Assembly: GCA_030374765.1 (NCBI GenBank)
Contig: JARGXX010000099.1
Coordinates: 1,674,001-1,738,000 of the forward strand
DNA length: 64,000 nt
From: Agarophyton chilense
Taxonomy: Eukaryota; Rhodophyta; Florideophyceae; Gracilariales; Gracilariaceae
Direction of reading: 5' to 3'
Part shown: piece by piece, positions 37,451 through 48,691 of the stretch
How positions within the stretch are numbered: the first letter of the stretch is position 1
How the letters are laid out: each line of letters starts with the position of its first letter
Position numbers and translations under genes: made by a program
Notes under the pieces: model-generated
Databases searched by the model: none
What the model was told of the DNA's origin: nothing
Seen by the model: the letters and a program-made list of their open reading frames with translations, nothing else

Positions 37451-39908
37451 GTTCATTTGTGGGGGGTTCAAAAAATTGCGGTAGTGAAAATGAAAACTGT
37501 TTTTCAATATTTATTGTATGCGTCGAACAACAATTTGCCAGTTGAGTCTCGTTTTTAGTTCATAAGCGCTATAGTTTCCTATAGACGCGAGCCTCATTAG
37601 CAGCTTTTAGCTCTTTTTGGATATCTTGAGAGCATTTTTAGGATTTTGAATAGGATTTTTTTTCGGTATGGTGCCTCAAAAAGCGAGATGTAGTGAAGGG
37701 GGTTTGAAAAGTTGATATGCTATGTGACAAATATGTATTTGTTTGCTACGCAGTGCTATATGTTGGTGTTGGTCCTTTTCGTAGTTTGTAAGGTAGCCAG
37801 TGAGATTATGATTGAATTTTCTGGAAAGGATGGATGTGTGCACGTGATCAAATCACAATTCTAGGGAACTTTTCCAGAATATAAATAATATTGACTACTT
37901 ATTTCTTCGGGATCTATTAAAGGAATCGTTTGTACTCGTTGTATTTCTGCGGTCTTGCTCGCGCCATATTCGATAAAAAGCACGTAGAAACGGGAAACCA
38001 GAGCACACAAGGTAAGAATGCATCTATTTAACATGTAAATGAGATGCTTTGACTTCATCCGCTTTATTCTGGGATCGAAACAATCGTTGCAGCTTTGACG
38101 TCTCAACATTTCGGGGTGCATCTCAGATTTTGGGTACTGTATTCTCAAGTAACACATTTAGGAGTTGGATTTATTCTGTGGGAGTCAAAGACCGTGTTGT
38201 GTTTGCACGGATATTGGGGTGTTTATGGGATTTTTTATAATGGTATTGAAAAGCGGATGCGGACAGGTAGCGTTTCTCAACTGCATCTCAAAACGACAGT
38301 TAGTTCGTAATTTAGGTTTATTAATTTTGTCAGGAATCTGTTGTATTCTACTGAAGTATGTACGGGTCTCGGTTTAGTGAGTATTTACAAAAATAACCGC
38401 GAAGAGCGAGTGTCGCCTTGCGAGCGACGGTTCTAAGATAAGAAGGGAGTGTGCGGGAGACAACCAGGTGTGCCAAAACAGTTGGGATAATACGTTTTTT
38501 CAAGAGACGTATGTCCAGATGCATTGGTACGTAATGCACACAAGATTGGCTCAAGAACCCTTGCGAAAACACACATAAACAGGTAGCAGTAGAGAAAGCA
38601 ACACACACACACACAGAAAGCTGTAGAAAAATTGTGGTAAATGCGCAACAGTAGAAGATATCCTCGGAACAAGATCTGTAGCTCAGAACGGTTGTGAACT
38701 GATACTATAGGTGTGTTTTTGTGGTGAATCACTTTAGGATTTTCAGGACCCACCAAGATGGTTTTAAGGGTGGTTGGTTGTTTGCTGGTCTTCGGCGTCC
38801 TCACCTGGGCCTTGCGCTTTTCAATATACCAAGAGGTCAAGCTAGTGTAGGGCAATCTCACATGGGTTATTTCTATCCAGCATTTCTGTTGCTTGAATCG
38901 TGTTGGCGTAGTTTTTTAACGCAAAGTGCCATGGAGCGTAGTATTTAATTTCGAGAGTTGGTATGCGTGATTGAAGATGTATGTTAACGTTCAAGGGCGC
39001 CAGATTGTTTGGCGTTTTGTTTTGTGGGATGTGGTTGTTGTATTCGATGATTTGTGCGTTGCAGTATAGCTCCTGGGTAATTTGTTGCAACGATGGGTCT
39101 AGTTGCCGTGGGCGACGACTTGCTAGGCGGCGATCGATGGGTTGTGCCGTATTGGGAGGAGAATGGGCGATGAGTACGAGAGGTTGGGTGTTTTTCGTGT
39201 GCGTCGGGCTCATATCCTGTGAGAGAAAGACTGTTGTCTCGGTGTTTATTTTGTGTTTGTAGCTACTGTAATGCTGATTGACAAATTAGTTGATGCGCTA
39301 GAGGCAGCACACGCGATATGACTATTTGCCAATGGCAACGTTGGAAAGCAGCGTGCTGAATGCAACTTTGCAGCGTGTGATTTTCAGGGCGGCGTTAGTA
39401 GAAAAGTGGATAATGTTGTGGTTCCAAGCCGGACAAGGCGCGTCAAAATGGTTAGATAATGTAGTAAAGAGTGAGACGTCTCTGTGTGACGACTTGAAGA
39501 AGAAGAAGAAGAAGAAGAAGAGAGGAATGGGCATAGGATGAAACGACAAGAGATGGTTGGCGACGGCGATAGCGGTGAAGCAAATATGGACGTGAAGATG
39601 AGAGATGAGCTAGTTGCATGACATGACGTAACAGATGATGGGCGCAACGTTTGAAACGTGTCGCTGACAAAGAAAAGCAATTATGGGAGCGGCGTCAAGT
39701 CAGTGGCTGATAACAAGCAGCACGAAAACATGCATGTCATCATGACAGTAAAGTGGATGATGATGATTGCAACGAGGGGTAATTACTAATTAGTGTGGCG
39801 CACACGAATTGGAGTGTTCAGCTGTAATTGTGTGTGATTGTGAAGGGCGGCGGCGGCGAAGGGCGGCGGGCGGCGAAGGGCGGTGGCGGCGGCTGGGGGT
39901 GGACGACG
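37451..39908. other. Gene-poor region (2.4 kb)
   Basis: AT-rich to about 39300 with only short frames and no recognisable motifs. A perfect GAA trinucleotide run lies at about 39496-39522 and a (CA)n run near 38601-38620. From about 39790 the composition shifts abruptly to very high GC at the edge of the next gene. Confidence 0.45.
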
Positions 39909-41639
39909 ATGGCGACGCCGACGATGACGAGCGCGGGCACCGAGCGGCGCGGCGCGTCGCGGCTGGGCGCGTACTACTCCGGCTTGGCGGAGGCGGAGGC
40001 GGGCGCGGGCGACGAGGCGGGCGCGGGCGACGAGGCGGGCGCGGGCGACGAGGCGGGCGCGGGCGACGAGGCGGGCGGGGGCGAGCTGCGCGGGCGCGAC
40101 GCGGCGCTTGAGCACGCGGCGCGCTTGTCGCGCTCGCAGTCGCTGCGCGCGCTGCTGACGCACGCGGCGCGCTTCGACACGAGCAGCCGCAGCGCGCAGC
40201 GCGACGGGCGCGCCGCCACGCGCCACCACTACGCGCAGCTTGGCGGCGCGCTGCGCGCCTCGCAGCGCGCGCGTCAGCTGGCCGCGCACGCGCTGCGTCG
40301 CCGCGGCGCCGATTCGCGCGACCACGATGCGTTCGGCGCGCTGCGCGACGCCGCGTGCCTCGCCGCCGCGCTCACCGCACGCCTGCATGCGGCCACCGCG
40401 CCGCTGCGCGCGCTGGACGCGGCGCGCGCGGCCGCGCTGCTGCTGCAGGCGGGCGCGCTGCTGAGCGCGCAGCTCAGCGCCGCGTGCCACGCGCTGCCGC
40501 TGTGCACGCACCCGGCGGCCGTGGCGAGCGACGTGCTGGCCGCCGCCGCGCGCTTCAACGTTGTGGCGCCCGCGCTGTCGCGCCTTGCCGCGCCCCAACA
40601 GCGCACGCACGACGGCGACGAGGAGCGCTTTGCGCGCGTGCACGCGCGCCTGATCGCCAGCGCCGTCGAGTTGCGCGCCGCGCTGCGCGACGAGCGCACC
40701 GACGCCTTGTCGCGCGCGCAGACGGTGCGCGCGCTTCGACTGCTCGGCGAGCGCGAGTGCACGCTGCGCCATGCGTTTGTGCGCGCCTTGGAGCGGCGAG
40801 TGGCGCGCGTGGCGCCGCTCAACAGCGCCGACGAGCAAGACAAACGGTCGTGCGACGACGTGGCAGCCATCGTGCGCTTCGGTGCCGACGTGGTGGCGCC
40901 GCTGCTGCACGAGTCGGCCGCCGACTTCGACGCGCTCTTCGTGCGCGACGGCCTATATGATGAAGACGACGGCGACGCGCGCTGGCGCGCGTGGCTCCAA
41001 GGCGCCACGCGCGCAATGCACGCCGCGTTCGGCGAGCGCGCACGCCGCGTGCTACGCGCCGCAGCGCTGCTGCGCGACGCCGACGGCGCGCGCCGGCTGC
41101 TGGCCGCCGTGCAATCGCTGAGTGACGCGCCGCCGTCGTCGTCGTCGTCGTCGCACCCGCGCGCCGCCGCCGCGCTTCAACGCGAGGCGCACGCGCTCCG
41201 TCACTTGACCACGCACGCGGCGCGCGACGAGCGCGACGCGACGCTGGCGCGAATGGCGACGCTGGAGGTAGCGCGCGACGCGCGCAACGTGCTGCGCGAC
41301 TTGCTTGCGCTCACCGACGCCGCGCGCGCGCTCGCGCTGCAGCAGTGCGCGCTGCCCGACCTGCTGCGCGCGCTGGCGCGCGTGGCCGCGCGCGACGCGC
41401 TTCGCAGAGCGCACGGCGACGACGACGGCGGCGACGACGGCGACGACGACGAGCGTTTGGCGCGCGCCGCCGCGCTGTGTCGCAAGCTGGCCGCCGCCGC
41501 GGAGCAAGAGGCGCGCGCCGGCGGCGTGGCCGCCGCGCTGGCCGAGGTGGCCGCCGCGCTGCGCGCGCGGCTGTTGCTCGCGCTGGGCGCGCGCGCCGAC
41601 GCGGCCGTGCGCGCGCGACTGGCCGCGCTGCGCGCGCCC

Positions 41640-41671
<32 letters not shown>

Positions 41672-42032
41672 GCAGCGCACCGACGCGCTGCGCGACGTGC
41701 TGGCGCGCGCGGCGGCGCTGGGCGATGCGTACGATGTGGCGGCGCTGCGCGCGCGCCGCACGCCGCATCGTGCTGCTGACGATGATGACGATGATGACGA
41801 CGATGGCGGCGCCGACGCCGATGCCGACGATGAGCCCCGACTGGACGACGACGTGGTGTTGACGCGGCGCGTGGCGCGCGCGTTTGTGGCGCGCGTGCGC
41901 GCCACAGCGCTGTCGCCCCGCGCCGCCGACGCGCTGCTGGCGCGAGACGTGCCGTTGCTACGCCGCTTTGCCGGCGCGCGCGCCGCACACGCGCTCGCCG
42001 CAGCCGTGCGTATGCGCGTCGTACGCCACTGA
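39909..42032 (+). CDS. Ala/Arg-rich helical protein, possibly a Vps51-like tethering subunit
   Basis: 707 aa from ATG 39909. It is extremely rich in Ala, Arg, Leu and Asp because of the very GC-rich DNA. A Gly/Ala/Asp/Glu repeat (four 18-bp copies, 39999-40070) near the N-terminus is followed by almost entirely helical sequence broken by Ser-runs and Asp-runs. A segment 'SLRALLTHAARFDTS...HHYAQL' followed by long heptad-like helices and 'AQTVRALRLLGERECTLRHAF' faintly recalls Vps51/exocyst-type tethers. That is a weak impression, not an identification. The plus frame is uninterrupted, but other frames are also open here, so length alone is poor evidence. The next gene follows in the same direction 120 bp later. 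Confidence 0.55.
39999..40070 (+). repeat. 18-bp tandem repeat, four perfect copies
   Basis: The unit GCGGGCGCGGGCGACGAG is repeated four times plus a partial copy, encoding Ala-Gly-Ala-Gly-Asp-Glu units in the N-terminal part of the 707-aa protein. The perfect copies suggest recent expansion. Confidence 0.9.
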
Positions 42033-42152
42033 TGTGTGTGTGCGTGTGTGTTTGCGCGCGTCGTCGCCTCCACCTCCCCTTCTCCCCCACCAACCCTCTC
42101 TCCCTCTCTCCCTCTCTCCCTCTCTCTCTTTGTTCCAGCCCCAGATCCCGCC

Positions 42153-43319
42153 ATGAGCGCCTTCGTCAGCACCACCGCCGCCGCGCCCTCGTGCCGCGCC
42201 TCTCTCGCCGCTGCCCCCCGCGCGCCCGCGCTGCGCCCGCGTCTGTCGCGCGCCGCGCGCACGCGTCACGCCCGCATCGCGCCCGCCATGGTGGCGCGCG
42301 CCGACCCCACCGACCCGCCCGCCGTTCCTGTCCCCGCCGACTCCGCCGCTCCCGCCCCAAAAGCCGCCGCCCGCGCCGCCTCGCTCTACGTCGCCCTGCT
42401 GTTTCTGCTGTGGTACCTGTTCAACATCGTCTTCAACATCCTCAATAAACAGGTGCTCAACGCGTGGTCCAACCCGTGGATCCTGTCTACCGTGCAGCTG
42501 GGCGTCGGCTCCCTCATGGTGCTGCTGCAATGGGCACTTGGTCTGCAAAAGCGCCCTAATCTATCGCCGTCGCTGCTGCGCGCCCTGCTGCTACCCACAC
42601 TCAGTCATCTCGTCGGTCACGTCTCCACGTGCATCTCCTTCAGCTACGTCGCCGTCAGCTTCTCGCACATCGTCAAGGCGTGCGAGCCCGCCTTTGGCGC
42701 CCTTGGCAGCGCCCTCGTGCTTGGCGAGATCTACTCGCCCGCCGTGTACGCCACGTTGGTGCCCATCATCGCAGGTGTGGCGCTTTCCGCCGTCACTCAG
42801 CTCCAGTTCTCGTGGCCGGGCTTTTTGTTTGCTATGCTGTCCAACGTGGCGTTTGCGTCGCGAAACATCTTCAGCAAGCTTACCATGGGCAACTTCAAGA
42901 ATGATCCCTCGCTGTCGCCGCAAAACATCTATGCACTCATGTCCATCATGGCCTTTCTCATCGAACTGCCGTTTGCGCTCGCCATCGAGGGTCTGCCTGT
43001 GTTGCCGTCTGCACGCATCGCCCGCTTGCTCGCCGCGTCGGGCGTCTTTTATACGCTGTACAACACCGTGTCGTTCATGGCGCTTGCCAAGACCGGCGTC
43101 GTCACGCACGCTGTGGGAAATATCCTCAAGCGCGCTAGCGTCATTGTTGTCACCATTCTTGTGTTCAACACACCCGTCAAGATGTTCAACGCTGTGGGAA
43201 TGCTCGTCGCCCTGCTCGGCACCTTTTTGTACTCCATCGTCAAACAGCGCTTTTTGGCTCGCAAAAACAAAACTAACAACGCCGCCGCCGCCGCCGCCGC
43301 CGCCGCCAAGTCCGCCTGA
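42153..43319 (+). CDS. Plastid-type phosphate translocator (TPT/PPT/GPT family)
   Basis: 388 aa from ATG 42153. These are inner-envelope antiporters exchanging phosphate for triose-phosphate, PEP or hexose-phosphate. The first ~75 residues are rich in Ala/Arg/Ser/Pro and lack acids at the start, like a transit peptide. The transporter core then begins at 'LLFLLWYLFNIVFNILNKQV', with 'SHLVGHVSTCISFSYVAVSF', 'SHIVKACEPAF', 'ASRNIFSKLTM' and 'GNILKRASVIVVTILVF', all characteristic, and 8-10 membrane helices. It ends in a basic/poly-Ala tail. Substrate class cannot be assigned from sequence alone. A pyrimidine-rich tract (about 42070-42136) ending in CAG lies just upstream. Confidence 0.92.
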   Translation: MSAFVSTTAAAPSCRASLAAAPRAPALRPRLSRAARTRHARIAPAMVARADPTDPPAVPVPADSAAPAPKAAARAASLYVALLFLLWYLFNIVFNILNKQVLNAWSNPWILSTVQLGVGSLMVLLQWALGLQKRPNLSPSLLRALLLPTLSHLVGHVSTCISFSYVAVSFSHIVKACEPAFGALGSALVLGEIYSPAVYATLVPIIAGVALSAVTQLQFSWPGFLFAMLSNVAFASRNIFSKLTMGNFKNDPSLSPQNIYALMSIMAFLIELPFALAIEGLPVLPSARIARLLAASGVFYTLYNTVSFMALAKTGVVTHAVGNILKRASVIVVTILVFNTPVKMFNAVGMLVALLGTFLYSIVKQRFLARKNKTNNAAAAAAAAAKSA

Positions 43320-44602
43320 CCCACTGCGCGCGCCTGTTGTCTGGTAGAGTAAAACACGAGCCGTGCTTGCGCCTTTTAGTGAGCGCGCTCCTTGTTTGTT
43401 GTGTAGCTGGCGCCCGCCGTCCAACATCCACATGGAATCGCTCTTGTTCCAACACCCGCTCTGCATACCGCTAGTAGTAGCTAGCTAGCAATTGCTACTA
43501 GCCCCCGCCCACCGCGCTTTTGCAGCATTGTCAACTGCACTCGCCACACCCGCCCCGCGCCGCTGCTGCTCGTCACCTCACTCCCGTGCCCAACGTGTAG
43601 ATTAATAATAAATAAAAGTACATCTCCCATGCATAATCACGCCGTGGCTATTGGCCGAACAGTTCCAGGCGTGATCAGCCGCCTGAATACATCAAACTCA
43701 CACCTCCTAATGAACGTCATGCACTTGTCCACCTCTTGCCCAATTGTTCCAGCGCACGCACCCCACCAACCGCTGCTTTGTGCCCGCTTTACACCAACAA
43801 CTCTTTGGTGCATAGTCTCCGTCTTGAAATTTTTGAAAACTACATTCCAACTATTTTGACACTACGCCCGCGAGCAATTGCAATCATCAACGCTCCTCCT
43901 GCCTCCCAACGCATCCCTCGCCTTCTTGCATACCGCGCTGCATCACTACAAACTAATCCCACCTTTCTGCACCACGCTTCTCAAGTCTGACTGTTTCTCT
44001 TACACCCGCGCCCTACACATCTTTCATTCCGAGTAATATCTGATAAAATAACCGTCGCTACGCCTGCACCATTTCGTACGAGTCCTCGCAAACAGTCGTC
44101 TTCTCGTACCAACCAAGCACCTCCGCATTGTCTTGAACCTCCGCAGGCTCCAATCATCAAGCTTCCGACCCATTCAGTCCCATTCTTGGTCCCGCCGCAG
44201 CAAAAAAAACCCTCAGAAATATACTTCTTCATCCGCTATTACAATCTCTCCGTACAACTCTCCGACTTACAAAGATCGACAACTAATTACCTGCGTTCAC
44301 TCTTATTTCCTTGAGCAAACAGTAAAAGTCCTCAAGTCTGTTTGCAACCCATGGGGTCTGAAAACTCGTTACAAAACGTGCTCCGAGCTCATTGCGCTGC
44401 TAGTAGCTTGTCTACACACTGAAAGCTCTTGGGGGTTTACCACCACAATTTGCATTCAGAATAATACTCAGTTAATGGCCTTCGAGGAGTGAGACCGAGA
44501 AGCGGTCGATATATGTGCTTCGTACAGTCATCTTCCCGAGCGTTATGAGTTTATCAATCTGCTGCATTTTACTGACCGGTAAAAAATTGCTATCCTAAAC
44601 TT
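43320..44602. other. Intergenic region up to element B
   Basis: About 1.3 kb. A CTAGCTAGC-type run lies near 43470-43490 and 'AATAATAAATAAA' at 43602-43614 could serve as a polyadenylation signal for the translocator. The remaining short frames are not convincing. Confidence 0.45.
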
Positions 44603-44607
44603 GGCGC
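44603..44607. repeat. Target-site duplication of element B, left copy
   Basis: GGCGC abuts the left LTR and is repeated as GGCGC at 56404-56408 after the right LTR. A 5-bp direct duplication is what Ty3/gypsy integrases produce. Confidence 0.85.
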
Positions 44608-45523
44608 TGTGGAGCAAAACCCGGCGACGGGAAGTGCTCTCAAGGTGTTCGAAGCCTTGCTCCCTGGGGGAGGCAGACTCAGAGACAGAGCCCTCCGTTT
44701 CACCCGTAGTGTGGGGTGTAACTCCCACGGGGGATTCCGGCAGTACCAACGGAGGTGAGGGGTAGAAACCGTTGGATCGGGAATGGGTATGGGTATCCCA
44801 AAGAATGGGGGAAAATCCGGCGAAGAGGAAAAACGGGGCGAGGGTCGGGCACTAACAGGCACCGCATCCGAGAACCAGAAAAGGGGCGAAACAACAAAAG
44901 AAACCCAATACAGGGGCGAAAACCTGTCCTCGAAAGAAAACACAAAAAGCACGCAACAAGTAAGCAGAACCCCCACGGAGTATCGTGCACGCAGGTCGTC
45001 TGAGCGGTTCCAAGGGGGCGGTTGCACGGAACCCAAACGTGGGCACTCTCCAAGTAGAGTCGTGTCCTTACGCAGGCGTTGCTAACCAGAGCCCGTTCCG
45101 GGTTGCAAGGCCGAAACGATGGCGACGAAGAACCTCTAAAGGTATCGAAGAACAACCTTGGCTACCATTTACTCTGAGCTTCGGACTGTCAGATCTCATT
45201 TCCCTAAGTAGGGCCCACTAACTAAACTCTACAGTAGTGCACACCTGCTCAGAACCATACACGTGGAGATCCCACTGTCAGGGCCCAAAAGTCCAACGTT
45301 CTAACAAATATCCGAAAATCGGTGCCAAAATTAAGCCACGTGTATCACGGGGCCAATCCAACCATGGGCCATCCGAATTTTCACTTCATAGGCGAACTCT
45401 AACCAGAAAACAGTGCGACCTCAGCACACCTTAGAAGGGATCATAGTCATAACCCTCGGAGGGTTCAATCCTCATTCTATGAGTTGCATCTTCAAGTATC
45501 CCCTAACTGGGCGTTGCACTACA
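44608..45523 (-). repeat. 3' LTR of element B (916 bp)
   Basis: On the plus strand it starts TGTGGAGC and ends CTACA; in element orientation it runs TGTAGTGC...CACA. It is nearly the same as 55488-56403, with the same length. Confidence 0.93.
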
Positions 45524-45539
45524 TCTCCCCCTCCTTAAG
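45524..45539 (-). other. Polypurine tract of element B
   Basis: Read on the element strand, CTTAAGGAGGGGGAGA lies immediately upstream of the 3' LTR, the position of the primer for plus-strand DNA synthesis. Nearly identical 16-mers occur inside pol at 49080-49095 and 52240-52255. Confidence 0.8.
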
Positions 45540-45585
45540 ACGAGGAAGAAAATTCCGAGCCGCGGGTGTCTCGCGTTTCGGTCGC

Positions 45586-45594
45586 TATATATAC
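45586..45594 (+). promoter_or_regulatory. TATA-like sequence before the antisense ORF
   Basis: TATATATAC lies about 140 bp upstream of the ATG at 45734, inside the element and opposite to gag-pol. It is a plausible promoter element for antisense transcription, but this is sequence resemblance only. Confidence 0.35.
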
Positions 45595-45733
45595 TGCTCT
45601 CCCAATGGGGTCCTTCACCACTTCTGGGGATCGCCACAAAACCGGCACATCGGTACAACTTTCTCTTACTCCTCCGACTTCCGGCGATATGCAACTTCTC
45701 GCAACAGCAGTCTCAACCAACCCTCTCAAGTGA

Positions 45734-47461
45734 ATGAACCCATACGTCCTCAACCCACTCTCGGGGCCATCGGCCTCCGCGCCGGCGGACAACGAAGCTC
45801 CCCAGCAGGGTGGATATTTCTCTGGTTTGGATGCGGCTCCGTCAGGTACCAAACCTTCCGCCTCGGCGGGCAACCGACATCCTCAGGAGGATTTGGACAT
45901 TAACGCGGTGGCGTGGAACTCCGCTCATGCGATGCCCTTGGTAGCAAACTCCAGAGGTTGGATCTCAAACGAATCCTTTCGAAGGTGGAGTCCCCTTAGC
46001 GATCCGGTGATATATTCCCGCGCTCCGTGGTTCCATCCGACAGCGGTTCGCGACGATGAGCTCATCGTCTCCTACGTGGAGGACGGCTTATTGCCGGGTG
46101 GCCTACCTGTTGAGGTTGTACGTTCTCCCGATTGGAGGGCACGGGTAGCCATAGAGCCTCAGTACCTATACCGCAGTCGCGGGGAGTCCCTGGACAAGGC
46201 GCGCGCAGCGATGGCGGCTCTGGCCTACCAGCGATTGGAGAGGTCACGCTTTGACCATCTGGTTCCCCCGGAGTACGGGTTCGATGTCGCCTATTACCGC
46301 ACGTACGGTGAGGTCTCCTACGGGGATAACCTCGCAGCCTTTCCCGAAGCCGAGTTCCGCGGACCGCGTTTTCCTCTCCGAGAAGATATGCTCCAATGGA
46401 GTCGTCCCATCCTTCGGGCTGAATTCAGGTACCTTCAACGGCAGTTTACCTAGTATGGGTTCGATCGACGCGTGCGCTTCGAGCGCCGCTCGCGCTCCCG
46501 TTTCGGATTCCTTGTCCCGTATCCTCACGTGGAACTGGAGCGTATCCGTAACACGGCGAAGGTTGGGCGATTCGTGCCCCTTCCAGCTTGGTGGAGTAAG
46601 GTCGAGGTCCCCCGAGGGTGCTTTGCTGAACTGCCCCCATGTATCTACTATATCGGGTCTCGTTTGATGCACGACCCGAACTCGGGATACTGGGTCCTCG
46701 TTGCAGCCGAGTGGGCAGCCCGCGTAGCGGCGCACCTCCTCTGGGATGCTCATGACCATTTCCGTATCTGGTATATTCCTCCGATGCTACGGACCATCAT
46801 GCGTCAGATCGACCTTGTCCCAGCGTTGGGTTCGGCCAGCAACGTGCAGGACCTGTATCCAATCTTGGACGTGATCGACTACACCCAATGGGATCGAGTT
46901 CCAGTGGCAAATCAGCCCGCAGAGGAAGGATCCGCGCGAGACAAGTCTCCTGGCCGGTACGATCCGGGCTCCGGTAACTGGGTTTATTACAATCCCTTCG
47001 AAGGGGTTCGCATCAGCGCGGCGCAAGCACGGGCGCTGATTGACTCGCCTCGACCGATGCCGGTGGGACACCCGACGGGGTTCATTTATACCTACGATTA
47101 CGAGTACGAGCCTCCAGTAGACCTGGACGATCCAGCGTTGGATAACGACAAGCCAGCTCCTAGTGGAGTACTCCCTGTGGAGCCATCTGCACCCTTCCAA
47201 CCAGTGGGAACGACCTCAGCTGCGGCGGCGAATGCATCCGGTGGCGGTCCATCTGCTCCCCCCGGGTGGGGTGTGAACACCCTTGCGCAGGCGCCGGTTG
47301 CCACTCCGCAAGCGGATAGTGTGCGACAAGGCCTCGTGAACGCGGGCATTCCGATTCCCCCGGGTATGACGGATGTGAGCCAGATGTTGGCTTTCGCCTC
47401 GGCGTACCATCAGGGTCAGAATCCCAACCGTGGGGCGGGTCCCTCCTCGGGCTTCCCGTAG
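45734..47461 (+). pseudogene. Antisense ORF of element B, about 575 codons with one amber stop
   Basis: This frame runs opposite to gag-pol between the chromodomain and the 3' LTR. The first part (45734-46453) encodes 239 aa. After a single in-frame TAG (46451-46453) the same frame continues to 47461. The N-terminal ~50 residues are Pro/Ser/Ala-rich. The middle is rich in Trp, Tyr, Arg and acidic residues and looks folded ('WISNESFRRWSPLSDP', 'PPEYGFDVAYYRTYGE', 'RLMHDPNSGYWVLVAAEWA'). The C-terminal ~130 residues are Pro/Ala/Gly-rich and look disordered. I recognise no domain. Antisense ORFs in this position are known in some plant Ty3 elements such as Grande. Whether this one is a viral accessory protein or a captured host gene is open. 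Confidence 0.6.
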
Positions 47462-47850
47462 TTCCGCCTTCGGGCAATTGTGGAGTCCATAGCTTGGTGA
47501 CAATAGTAAACTTCTGATATTTGCATAACTTCTTTTCTTCTTCCTTCCTAGGATCTTAACTTCTACTTCATCTTCTTAATTCCTTCTTAGGATCTTCTTC
47601 ATCTTCTTTCCTTCCTAGGGTCCAATCTTCTTCTTAATCTTCTTCTCCACTTCGTGGGTCTTCTTTTCCTTTTTCATCATAAACTGTCCCGATAACCGGT
47701 GCTGTGTTCCCCGGTTAACGGCGCTAGGCCGAGGGCCAGTAGACATTCCCTCTCAATACGTGTTCTTCGGGATACTCTCCTCAATTCCTCTTCAGAGGTC
47801 CAACATCTTCCTCACTTCGAGGTCGCATCCACACCAGTTCCCGTGGTGGC
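47462..47850. other. Pyrimidine-rich spacer between antisense ORF and chromodomain
   Basis: The plus strand from about 47523 to 47680 is dominated by TTC/CTT units, with 'CCTAGG(A/G)TC' repeated three times ('CTAGGATC', 'TTAGGATC', 'CTAGGGTC'). The two opposed reading frames end on either side, so it may act as a shared terminator or 3' region. No coding sequence is seen. Confidence 0.5.
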
Positions 47851-48141
47851 TTACCCGACTTGGGCAAGATCCAGATTTGGAGGCAAGGTTACCCGAGCGC
47901 GTCGGTGATAGGATAAAACCTTAGACCTCGGAAGGTGCTCAATGGGTTCCACTGTATCCTCATCAGGCGAGAATCCGTACCATCGGACTTCGTAGCGAAC
48001 TTCTCCCTCGGGGGTGTAGATGTGACGCACGATGCGATCGATAACGAATTCCTGCGGGTACACTTTTCCCTGTTCGGGCTTCTCTTCCATCTTGGAACGC
48101 TCTAGTTCCCTTGAGGGTGTCAACGTAGGGTCTAGACACAC
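47851..48141 (-). pseudogene. Chromodomain of element B
   Basis: The peptide 'FVIDRIVRHIYTPEGEVRYE' then 'VRWYGFSPDEDTVEPIEHL' has the chromodomain pattern: a leading hydrophobic strand, aromatic Tyr and Trp residues, and the final helix beginning 'TVEPIEHL'. In chromoviruses this domain at the end of integrase directs insertion into marked chromatin. Here it lies in a different frame from the integrase ORF and about 550 bp beyond its stop, so it is disconnected in this copy. Confidence 0.85.
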
Positions 48142-48691
48142 CCCGGTGGGTCCTTTTCCGTGTTGCGAGCGGGTCTCAGCACTTCGTCCAAAACGGCGCC
48201 GAGTGGCCTGTGGGCTACGTTGTAACTTCCGTCTACGGAATCAAAACGGCCCAGTTTTGGGTTCTTCTTAAAGCTGAGATCTTCCCGATAACAACGGTGT
48301 TCTTAGATTCCGTGACAGTTGAGAAACCGCGACGCGGTAGCGTCTCCAATCTCAGGGGGGTAAGACTTCAACGTCAACCCGAGCTACGGGGACGAAGGTT
48401 GCTCCCGTGCAACGCGCCGTGCGACGGAGGCGGGTTGCGCGACGGTTGGTCGTCAGAGCCTTTGGATTGGCTCGGTGAGGCGGTTTGCGCGACGGTTGGT
48501 CGTCAGAGCCTTTTGATTGGCTCGATGCCATTCGACGTGTGCCACATAAATCCGCGGGCGCCGGTTGCCACTCCGCAAGCGGATGTGAGGTGGCGCTTTC
48601 GACACGCGCTAGCACTCTCCCGAGCTGTCCGCGACGGGTCTCACTCATTTCTTTCCCATTCCTGAGGGTTCCAGTGTCTCCATAGAAGTTC
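48142..48691. repeat. Rearranged spacer with a 50-bp tandem duplication
   Basis: Two copies of a 50-bp unit lie at 48431-48480 and 48481-48530. A 28-bp stretch (48557-48584) is identical to 47290-47317 inside the antisense ORF. The region separates the integrase frame from the chromodomain frame and probably contains the disrupting changes. Confidence 0.7.

Noticed and set aside
39496-39522. GAA-repeat as a CRISPR-like or regulatory array
   Set aside because: It is a simple trinucleotide microsatellite with no spacers.
40274-42548. Many long frames on both strands opposite and alongside the 707-aa protein and the translocator
   Set aside because: Very high GC removes stop codons; products are runs of Ala, Arg or Ser with no family features, and one frame per gene is clearly better.
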